From Rhodococcus wratislaviensis (GTDB taxonomy: Bacteria; Actinomycetota; Actinomycetes; Mycobacteriales; Mycobacteriaceae), in the NCBI RefSeq assembly GCF_900455735.1, contig NZ_UAUI01000027.1, positions 248,001 through 312,000 on the forward strand: a DNA stretch of 64,000 nt, read 5' to 3'. Shown here one piece after another: positions 55,935 through 64,000 of this stretch (positions are counted from its first letter, which is position 1; every line of letters starts with the position of its first letter). The position numbers were made by a program, and so were the translations under genes. A model generated the notes under the pieces. The model did no database searches, was not told the DNA's origin, and saw only the letters and a list, made by a program, of their open reading frames with translations.

Positions 55935-56968
55935 TCGTCATGGGGATCGAAAGCTCTTGTGACGAGACCGGAGTCGGCATCGTCCGGTGGAACGGCGACG
56001 GAACCTGCGAACTCCTCGCGGACGAGGTCGCATCCAGCGTCGAGGAGCATGCACGGTACGGCGGGGTGGTGCCGGAGGTCGCGTCCCGCGCGCACCTCGA
56101 GGCGATCGTCCCGACGATGCGGCGGGCCCTCGCCGCCGCCGGGATCGCCAAGCCGGACGCTCTCGCCGTCACCATCGGACCCGGTCTGGCCGGCGCCCTG
56201 CTCGTCGGTGTCGCGGCGGCGAAAGCGTATGCGGCGGCGTGGGACGTCCCGTTCTACGCGGTGAACCACCTCGGCGGTCACGTGTCGGTGGACACCCTCG
56301 AACACGGACCGATGCCGCCGTGCGTGGCGCTGCTCGTGTCCGGTGGGCACACCCATCTCCTGCATGTCGAGGACCTTGCGAAACCCATTGTCGAACTCGG
56401 CACCACCGTGGACGACGCGGCCGGCGAAGCCTTCGACAAGGTGGCCCGCCTCCTCGGCCTCGGATTCCCCGGGGGCCCGGCCCTCGACGCCGCGGCGCAG
56501 GACGGCGACCGCAACGCCATTCCCTTCCCGCGCGGAATGACCGGTCCCCGGGATGCCCGGCACGACTTCTCGTTCTCCGGGCTGAAGACGGCTGTCGCAC
56601 GGTACGTGGAATCCAAGGAGCGGGCCGGGGAGGCCTGCTCGGTGCCGGATATCGCCGCGAGCTTCCAGGAAGCCGTGGCGGACGTGCTGACGATGAAAGC
56701 GGTGCGCGCAGCCCGCGACGTCGGCGTGGACACACTGGTTCTCGGGGGCGGCGCCACGGCCAACTCACGCATCCGCGCACTCGCCGAGGAACGCTGCGCC
56801 GACGCCGGACTGACCCTGCGGGTACCGAAACCGCGCTTGTGCACCGACAACGGCGTGATGATCGCCTCGCTCGGCGCGCATCTGATCGCCGGCGGCGCCG
56901 CGCCGTCCCTGCTGACCGTGGCCAGCGACCCCGGACTGTCGGTGGCGACCAGCCAGGTGTTCAGCTGA
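55931..56968 (+). CDS. tsaD: tRNA t6A transferase TsaD
   Basis: 345 residues. [13 protein letters not shown] at the start, ASRAHLE, and metal-binding His113 and His117 (NHLGGH), with [10 protein letters not shown] and [10 protein letters not shown] later. Essential catalytic subunit for t6A37. It couples by ATGA to rimI and overlaps the 3' end of the convergent DnaK-like gene by 8 bases. Confidence 0.97.
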   Translation: MIVMGIESSCDETGVGIVRWNGDGTCELLADEVASSVEEHARYGGVVPEVASRAHLEAIVPTMRRALAAAGIAKPDALAVTIGPGLAGALLVGVAAAKAYAAAWDVPFYAVNHLGGHVSVDTLEHGPMPPCVALLVSGGHTHLLHVEDLAKPIVELGTTVDDAAGEAFDKVARLLGLGFPGGPALDAAAQDGDRNAIPFPRGMTGPRDARHDFSFSGLKTAVARYVESKERAGEACSVPDIAASFQEAVADVLTMKAVRAARDVGVDTLVLGGGATANSRIRALAEERCADAGLTLRVPKPRLCTDNGVMIASLGAHLIAGGAAPSLLTVASDPGLSVATSQVFS

Positions 56969-58583
56969 CCGGAATCGTGACGGTCTGCGTGGCCGGGGGA
57001 GTGAGCGCCGCACCGGGCTGAGCACCACTCGGTTGCGCCGCATCGGGACTCGGAGCGACTGTGCCCGGCGCCGGGATCATCGGGAAGAGCCCTTCGGGCG
57101 TCGCGGGTGCAGTAGGCGCAGCGGGCGCAGTAGGTTCCGCGGGCGCGGGCGGCGTCTCCGCGGCCGGCGGTGCCACCTCGGGAACGTCGGGTGCGGGTGC
57201 AACCGGACTCGGTTCGTTCGGCGTGGATTCCCCCGGAACCTGCGGCCACAGCGGCGGAATCGCGGGCCACTCGATGTGCGGCCACGACGGCTGTGACGGG
57301 TTCGTTCCGGGCAGTGTCGGACGCGGGGGAGCCGAGGGTGTCGGTACCGGGGTGGTGGTGCGCGGCGTCGTGGGCTCGCTCGTCGCATCGGGCGCCTGCT
57401 CGGGCGTCCGGTCCGTCTGCGGTTCGGACGTGGGCGGGACAACCTGATTCGGGTAGTACTCCGACGTCGGCGTCGGATCGTACGACGGAATCCGCGTGGC
57501 GGGAGGGTCGTCCGTCGTCGTGGTCGTGACCTGCTCGGTGGTCTGGAACATGTCCGTCCCCGCGGGGGAGACGTTGGGATCGGGCGCGGGCGCGAGTTCC
57601 TTGACGCCGTAGCCGAGTACGAGCCCTCCGACCACGAGGGCGCCGACGAGTGCCCCCGACACCTTGGCGGCCGAACCGGGGCGGTTCGACTCGGTGGCCG
57701 GGTAGTCGCGGATGGCGGAGGAGACGGCGAGCAACGCCGCACCTTTCGCGGTCGCGGTGTCGGGTTCGGGCATCACGACGACCCGTGCGGTGAACGCGTC
57801 GGCGACAGCGGCGGTGATCGCGGGAATGTTCGCGCCACCACCGACGAGGGCCAGGGCGTCCGGTTGCCGCGGGGAGTCGGCGACGGTGGCACGGATGAAC
57901 TCCACCGCGACCCGGACGGTCGGTGCGACGATCTCGTCGAACCTGGTGCGGCTGATCCCGATCGGGCGGATGCCCGGCAGGTCGATGTCGACGTGCGCGT
58001 TCGGCTCCGAGGACAACTGCTCCTTGGCGACGCGGCACCGCGCCGAGAGCAGGTCGCGGTCCAGGTGCCGCAGGGGATGCGGGGTGGAGAGGCCGGCGAC
58101 GACGTGATGGAAGACGAGATCGTCGATTCCGGTGCCGCTCACGTGGCTCGTGCGGTCGGCGTGCAGGACGGTGCCGTCCACCTGATCGACCACGGCGACG
58201 GACAGTCCGGACTCGCCGAAGTCGACGATGGCGACCGTGCCATGCTGAGCGACCTCACCGGTGTGACGCAGGTAGGTGAGAGTGGCGGCGGTCTCGGGCA
58301 CGAGATGCACGCGGTGCCGCTGCCTGCTGACGGCGCTGCGGATCGAATGCGCCTGTTCCGCCGTGCGGTACGCGACGGCGAAGGCGTCGGGAGTGGTGGG
58401 GTCGGCAGGGACCTGGGTGGTCATCAGGGATATCGACGAGCGGACCAGGTCACCGAGGTCGGTGTGCGCCTGATCGGCGGACAGGTACCGAAACTCGACG
58501 TTCTGCGAACCGTTGGAGGCCGTGGTGACGAGGGCGGAACCCACACCGGCCGCGCCGGTGGACATCCCCAAGGACATCCCCAT
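56961..58583 (-). CDS. Hsp70-like membrane protein with a Pro-rich exterior domain
   Basis: 540 residues from ATG at 58583, with GAGGGG seven bases upstream. About 1-300 resembles the Hsp70/actin ATPase fold: [32 protein letters not shown] and [13 protein letters not shown] fit the phosphate-1, adenosine and connect motifs. There is no substrate-binding domain; instead one membrane helix (about 309-330) and a 210-residue tail rich in Pro, Thr and Ser. Function unknown. The layout (cytosolic ATPase-like head, helix, extracytoplasmic tail) is like the protein next to eccC, though the two are not close paralogues. Confidence 0.8.
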   Translation of the reverse strand: MGMSLGMSTGAAGVGSALVTTASNGSQNVEFRYLSADQAHTDLGDLVRSSISLMTTQVPADPTTPDAFAVAYRTAEQAHSIRSAVSRQRHRVHLVPETAATLTYLRHTGEVAQHGTVAIVDFGESGLSVAVVDQVDGTVLHADRTSHVSGTGIDDLVFHHVVAGLSTPHPLRHLDRDLLSARCRVAKEQLSSEPNAHVDIDLPGIRPIGISRTRFDEIVAPTVRVAVEFIRATVADSPRQPDALALVGGGANIPAITAAVADAFTARVVVMPEPDTATAKGAALLAVSSAIRDYPATESNRPGSAAKVSGALVGALVVGGLVLGYGVKELAPAPDPNVSPAGTDMFQTTEQVTTTTTDDPPATRIPSYDPTPTSEYYPNQVVPPTSEPQTDRTPEQAPDATSEPTTPRTTTPVPTPSAPPRPTLPGTNPSQPSWPHIEWPAIPPLWPQVPGESTPNEPSPVAPAPDVPEVAPPAAETPPAPAEPTAPAAPTAPATPEGLFPMIPAPGTVAPSPDAAQPSGAQPGAALTPPATQTVTIPVS

Positions 58584-58788
58584 CACACACCCCCTCACGT
58601 TTTCGACGCGTGACCTGCCATCTCTGTCGGAACGCCCTGCTCAGCGGGGATTCCCTGCCCGTTGAATCGGCGACTGTTATCTGAACGTTACAGAAAACAA
58701 ACGGATTTCGCTCCCGACTTTCGGCCGCAGAAGACGAGGATGGCCCTCGATATCCGGTCTCACCTGCACAGTTGTCCAAAGGAATCTC

Positions 58789-59325
58789 ATGCGACGCGCC
58801 AGCGATTTTCGCGACCTCACGAGACGTGAGCGCCGACGGCTTCTGCTGCGTGCCTTTCTGCGCCCGCTGGTCACCGTCGTCCTGTGCGTCGTGGTCTACT
58901 TCGCCCTGCCGTGGACCTCGTTCGGGGACGTGTCGGGCGTGTTCTTCCTGGCCGGCGGTTTGCTCGTCGTCGTGCTGGTCGCGGTCTGGCAGATCCGGCG
59001 GATCGTCCAGTCCGACATACCGGCGCTCCAGGCGATCGAAGCTCTGGCCCTGATCCTGCCGATCTACCTCCTCGGATTCGCGGCAGGGTATTGCCTGATG
59101 TCCGAAAGTGATCCGGGTTACTTCACCGAACCCCTCACGCGCATGGGTGCGCTGTACTTCTCGCTCACCGTCTTCTCGACCGTCGGGTTCGGCGACATCG
59201 CCGCGACGACCGATCCGTCGCGCGCCGTCGTGAGTGTGCAGATCATCGGAAACCTGATCCTGCTCGGCGTCGGCATCCGCGCGGTCGTCGCGGCGGTCGG
59301 CTGGGCCCGCAGGCGCCGGGTCTAA
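58789..59325 (+). CDS. Ion-channel protein with a potassium selectivity-type filter
   Basis: 178 residues with about four membrane helices (about 26-42, 50-68, 86-103, 148-168) and the pore loop TVGFGD (131-136) between the last two. TVGFGD matches K+ channels closely (TVGYGD). There is no RCK domain or voltage sensor. Short Ion_trans_2 proteins of this type are common in actinobacteria. AAAGGAA precedes the ATG. Its stop overlaps that of the convergent phosphoesterase gene. Confidence 0.88.
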   Translation: MRRASDFRDLTRRERRRLLLRAFLRPLVTVVLCVVVYFALPWTSFGDVSGVFFLAGGLLVVVLVAVWQIRRIVQSDIPALQAIEALALILPIYLLGFAAGYCLMSESDPGYFTEPLTRMGALYFSLTVFSTVGFGDIAATTDPSRAVVSVQIIGNLILLGVGIRAVVAAVGWARRRRV

Positions 59326-61040
59326 CGACCCGACGCCAGCACCAGTTCGACGTTCCGGTCGGGCGTCCCGCCGAGCAGATCGGGGTCGGCGTGAATGTCG
59401 TTGAACGACAACTCCCGGTACAGCGACGCCAAGCCGAGCGGTGAGAGATCCGTGTGCTCGACGGCGTAAGGGCTGTCGGCCTCGAACAGCGTCGTGAGCA
59501 GCGACACGGTTCCGTCGACGTTGTCGACCACCTCGATGATCCGCCCGTGCTGGGGGAAGTCGATGTGCGAGGCCGTGTTGATCTCCCAGAACGACTGTTC
59601 CGGAGTCGATCCGGGCCACGGGGTGATCCGGTTCTCATGAGTGTGTCCGTTGACCCAGGCGAGGACGTTCGGGAATCGGTGCAGCAGATCCACCAGTCGC
59701 GAGCCCCGGATCCGGGGCTCCGCCGGGGCGGCCGGGTCGGGAACGACGTTGTCCATGCTGCCGCTGGTGTGGTGACTGAACAGGACGAACCAGGTGTCGC
59801 TGCGTGCCTGCGTCACCGGGTTGCCCGCCGTGTCGAAGTACCGGCTGCTGCCGGCCGCCAGGGTGTCCTCGATCCACCGGAACTGCGCCGCGCCGAGCGA
59901 GCCGTCGACGAACCCCGCCCGGTTGGTGGAATCCATGCTGATGCCGACCACGCCGGGTGCGATCTCGAACGAGTAGTAGCCGATCCCGGTCTCACCGGCG
60001 TCCGGTGCGAAACCGTGGCCGACCGGTCCGGGACCGGTGTTGGCGGGGTCCAGGTGTGCGGCGATGAACTGGCGGGGAGTGAACGGGGCGCGTGCGGGGT
60101 CGGGTGTGACGACCCGCGGTGGGATCGTGAACGCGGACAGGGCGGCGGGAATGGCGCCGGGGTCGAACCTGGTGGCGATGTCGACGGCCTTCGCCTGCTC
60201 CGGCGACCCGGGGACCTCGAACTTCAGCGAACCGGTGTACATGGCTTCGAGCGGTGGGATGCCGCTCGGGACGGTGCCTTGCACGGAGTCGTCGTGATTG
60301 CCGAAGACGCAGTACCAGGGGGTGCGCAGTCCGGGGCTCGTGACGGGACTGATCGCCGCCCCGAGCAGGCCGGGTATCTCGGGGAACCCGGCCTTCTTGT
60401 ACATGTCCTGAATGGAGGACTCCGGGTTCCAGTACAGATCGGCACCCGAGTTCTGCACGCCTTCGTAGCGGTCGGGTGCGCCCGTGTTGGGGACGATGGT
60501 GCCGCCGTTGAGTGCGGTGAGGAACCAGCCGAGTTCGGCGAATTCCTTGTTGTCGGTGTTGTCGCCGGTGCTCACGACCGCATCGAACGGGCGCTGGGTG
60601 TGCGGGCCGGACGCGAGCGCGTTGACGCGTGCGACCAGGGCGACGAGACCTTGTGCGGTGAGTGTCTCGTGCGGGCGGAACGCGGAACCGGTGAAGGGGT
60701 GCACGTATTCGAAACGCATCGGGGACTGGGCGTCGACCAGGTGGACGTCCGTGAGCTGGACGAGGGAGGCGACGGCGGTGCGCCGGTCCTCGCGCCCGCT
60801 GCGAGCTTCGGCGAGTTCGGTGCGCACGATCGTCGGCCACCCCGGTCCTGCGCCGAGCCTGCGGTAGCCGGAGTTGCCGAGAGGGACGGCCACCGCTTCG
60901 AGGGTGGTACCTGCCCCGGATGTGGGAAGCGGCGCCGCGCCCGCGTACTGCAACCCCCACGGGCGTGCTCCGAATCCCACTGCCCCGATCGCCCCGAGTC
61001 CGGCAAATGTCAGGAATTTACGCCGATTGATGTCAGACAC
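59322..61040 (-). CDS. Tat-exported metallophosphoesterase (TIGR03767-like)
   Basis: 572 residues from GTG at 61040. Twin-arginine signal (NRRKFLTFAGLGAIG, from about residue 5) and an Ala-x-Ala cleavage region near 35. The metal-binding motifs of calcineurin-type phosphoesterases are all visible: LTDVHLVD, STGDNTDN, GNHDD, FSHHTSG and NGHTHENR. A secreted or cell-wall phosphoesterase, substrate unknown. TAAGGT seven bases before the GTG suggests a leaderless transcript. A longer reading to 61133 would spoil the Tat signal and overlap the CIRCE region. Confidence 0.88.
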   Translation of the reverse strand: MSDINRRKFLTFAGLGAIGAVGFGARPWGLQYAGAAPLPTSGAGTTLEAVAVPLGNSGYRRLGAGPGWPTIVRTELAEARSGREDRRTAVASLVQLTDVHLVDAQSPMRFEYVHPFTGSAFRPHETLTAQGLVALVARVNALASGPHTQRPFDAVVSTGDNTDNKEFAELGWFLTALNGGTIVPNTGAPDRYEGVQNSGADLYWNPESSIQDMYKKAGFPEIPGLLGAAISPVTSPGLRTPWYCVFGNHDDSVQGTVPSGIPPLEAMYTGSLKFEVPGSPEQAKAVDIATRFDPGAIPAALSAFTIPPRVVTPDPARAPFTPRQFIAAHLDPANTGPGPVGHGFAPDAGETGIGYYSFEIAPGVVGISMDSTNRAGFVDGSLGAAQFRWIEDTLAAGSSRYFDTAGNPVTQARSDTWFVLFSHHTSGSMDNVVPDPAAPAEPRIRGSRLVDLLHRFPNVLAWVNGHTHENRITPWPGSTPEQSFWEINTASHIDFPQHGRIIEVVDNVDGTVSLLTTLFEADSPYAVEHTDLSPLGLASLYRELSFNDIHADPDLLGGTPDRNVELVLASGR

Positions 61041-61113
61041 CAGAGGAACCTTAGGTGACGACCCGTGAGACAGGCCGACATTCGGCCCGGCGCGGTTTAC
61101 CACCCCCTTCTCC

Positions 61114-61147
61114 TTGAGCGTTGGCACTCTCACGTATAGAGTGCCAA
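61114..61147 (+). promoter_or_regulatory. groES-groEL promoter with CIRCE operator
   Basis: CIRCE: TTGGCACTC (61121-61129), 9-base spacer, GAGTGCCAA (61139-61147), a perfect inverted repeat and one change per arm from the TTAGCACTC consensus. It is the site for the heat-shock repressor HrcA. TATAGA (61135-61140) inside it is a probable -10; TTGAGC (61114-61119) may be the -35 though spacing is only 15. Repression by occlusion of the -10 is expected. hrcA itself is not in the window. Confidence 0.88.
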
Positions 61148-61270
61148 GTGGCGCCGATCGAGCTCCGGCACCCGCGACGACGGGGCTGTGTGAAGTGCCG
61201 TAAACGAAACACTCAAACAGGAGTCCGGAGAAGTCTCCGGATCCGCATACCCCAAAGTGGAGGGCTCATC

Positions 61271-61570
61271 GTGGCGAGCGTCAACATCAAGCCGCTCGAG
61301 GACAAGATCCTCGTCCAGGCCAACGAGGCTGAGACGACGACTGCCTCCGGCCTGGTCATTCCCGACACGGCCAAGGAGAAGCCCCAGGAGGGCACCGTCG
61401 TCGCAGTCGGCGAAGGCCGCGTCAACGAGCAGGGCAACCGCATCCCGGTCGACGTCAAGGAGGGTGACACGGTCATCTACTCCAAGTACGGCGGAACCGA
61501 GATCAAGTACGCCGGCCAGGAGTACCTGATCCTGTCGGCACGCGACGTGCTGGCTGTCGTCTCCAAGTAA
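61271..61570 (+). CDS. groS: Co-chaperonin GroES
   Basis: 99 residues, GTG start after [29 protein letters not shown] includes the mobile loop, and [32 protein letters not shown] (quoted in part) is standard. It caps the GroEL barrel. About 120 bases after the CIRCE site. Confidence 0.98.
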   Translation: MASVNIKPLEDKILVQANEAETTTASGLVIPDTAKEKPQEGTVVAVGEGRVNEQGNRIPVDVKEGDTVIYSKYGGTEIKYAGQEYLILSARDVLAVVSK

Positions 61571-61581
61571 GCCATACGTGA

Positions 61582-63276
<1,695 letters not shown>

Positions 63277-63292
63277 GCTCCGCCGTCGCGAC

Positions 63293-63309
63293 CGATCGGG
63301 CTCCGATCG
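63293..63309 (+). terminator. Short hairpin after groEL
   Basis: CGATCGG-GCT-CCGATCG, 17 bases after the groEL stop. It precedes the much stronger terminator at 63320. Confidence 0.4.
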
Positions 63310-63319
63310 TTCGAGCGAG

Positions 63320-63353
63320 GAAACCCCCGTGCGGATCACCGCGCGGGGGTTTC
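63320..63353. terminator. Bidirectional terminator between groEL and the RskA-like gene
   Basis: A 15-bp stem with one G-U pair, 63320-63334 with 63339-63353, loop ATCA, AAA on one side and TTTC on the other. It serves both convergent genes. Confidence 0.85.
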
Positions 63354-63373
63354 TTCTGTCGGGCAGCGCGGGA

Positions 63374-64000
63374 TCAGCTCAGTTGCAGCACCGCAAAAGG
63401 TTCCGACGTCGGCTGGGGTGATCCTCCGGGCGGTTCGACCGTGACGGCCAGCATGGACATCGACCCCACGTCGTCGAGGACGATCGTCGTGGTCGGCTGC
63501 ACGTCTGCGGGAGAGATGGTTCCGGCGGGCACGGGCGCGTCCCCGGATGCCGGCATCAGCCACAGCTGGTACACGGTGTCGGCGCTGGGCGGGGCGACAC
63601 CGTCCAGCACGAACACCACGGCGTCCTGCGACTTCGAGTAGTTGGCGGTCGCGGACCCGCCTGCCGCGATCGCACTCGTCGACGAGTGCACGTCGGAGGC
63701 GTCGAGAACCTGCTCCGCCACGGTCGGCGACGGACCTTCCGTGAGCTGCCGGACGATCACCGTCCCGCCGGCGAGCACCCCGACGGCCGCGGCGGCGGCG
63801 ACGGCGACCTTCCAGCGGCGCCGGCGGGACCGGCGTTCGGTGAGCGACGTCGGCCCGGACGCGGATTGCCTGACCTCGTCGAGGACTCGCGTCCGCACCC
63901 GGGGCGGGGGTTCGACGGCTCCCACCGCACTCACCACCGCGAACGCTTCACGGATGCGCCGGACCTCGTCGGTGAACGTGGAGCGGGTGTCCTCGTCGGT
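63374..64000 (-). CDS. RskA-like anti-sigma factor, N-terminus beyond the window
   Basis: The frame is open to the last base, so the gene is 5'-truncated by the window; 208 residues are visible. A cytosolic segment (end of the sigma-binding region) is followed by a basic stretch RRSRRRRWK, one membrane helix (about 20 residues near AVAAAAAVGVLAGG) and an extracytoplasmic domain ending with the RskA pattern VYQLWLMPASG, PVPAGTIS, and VTVEPPGGSPQPTSEP. It probably holds an ECF sigma factor (SigK-like) inactive until cleaved. The sigma gene would lie just beyond 64000. Confidence 0.88.
   Translation of the reverse strand, partial: TDEDTRSTFTDEVRRIREAFAVVSAVGAVEPPPRVRTRVLDEVRQSASGPTSLTERRSRRRRWKVAVAAAAAVGVLAGGTVIVRQLTEGPSPTVAEQVLDASDVHSSTSAIAAGGSATANYSKSQDAVVFVLDGVAPPSADTVYQLWLMPASGDAPVPAGTISPADVQPTTTIVLDDVGSMSMLAVTVEPPGGSPQPTSEPFAVLQLS

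Overview
High-GC, densely packed chromosomal DNA of a mycolic-acid-producing actinobacterium, most likely Rhodococcus. The signs are an Mce operon, a complete ESX-4-type (type VII) secretion locus, GTG/TTG starts with 4-bp ATGA/GTGA overlaps, TANNNT -10 boxes next to start codons, and gene order that follows the infA-rpoA-truA-ESX-4-rplM-glmM-glmS-alr-tsaD-groES block I recall from Mycobacterium tuberculosis. Genus is an inference; no rRNA gene is present. I see no tRNA, CRISPR array, insertion sequence or prophage.

Layout. (1) 1-3987: the 3' end of an mce operon (end of an MceC-like gene, then mceD, mceE, mceF) and a small helical protein. (2) 4010-7400, minus strand: a DrrA/DrrB-type ABC exporter (one ATPase, two permeases) and a hotdog thioesterase with an operator-like inverted repeat on its -10 box. 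(3) 7457-17658: the S10 and spc ribosomal operons (rpsJ to rplO), with a promoter and 380-nt leader before rpsJ and a second promoter-like block plus hairpins before rplN. (4) 17791-20443: secY-adk-map, facing dtd. (5) 21168-25910: infA, rpmJ, rpsM-rpsK-rpsD-rpoA-rplQ and truA. (6) 25993-39124: an FMN reductase, then the ESX-4 locus eccE(-) eccB(+) mycP(-) eccD(-) eccC(+), a TIGR03931-like membrane protein, and two small WXG100-type genes. (7) 39203-41887: an Lrp/AsnC regulator, ddaH and rocD (arginine/ornithine metabolism) inserted between the Esx pair and rplM. (8) 42056-50040: rplM-rpsI, glmM, three ESX-like genes of unknown role, a serine-less alpha/beta hydrolase and glmS. (9) 50074-56968: a cupredoxin lipoprotein, nnr, alr, a hydrolase, and the t6A genes tsaE-tsaB-rimI-tsaD. 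(10) 56961-61040: a DnaK-like membrane protein with a Pro-rich tail, a two-pore-helix ion channel and a Tat-exported phosphoesterase. (11) 61121-64000: groES-groEL1 under a CIRCE operator and the end of an RskA-like anti-sigma factor.

How the parts fit. Most of the window is translation, secretion and wall-precursor housekeeping: ribosome, SecY, IF-1, RNA polymerase alpha, t6A formation, GlmM/GlmS for UDP-GlcNAc, and Alr for D-Ala. The less explored parts are the ESX-4 locus and the trio between glmM and glmS. That trio carries type VII secretion hallmarks (YxxxD, W-x-G, Pro/Ala-rich tail) and is my best candidate for an undescribed secreted system. Regulatory signals recur: about eight starts look leaderless, two ribosomal-protein promoters share almost the same first 15 transcribed bases, and several long hairpins sit inside the ribosomal operons.
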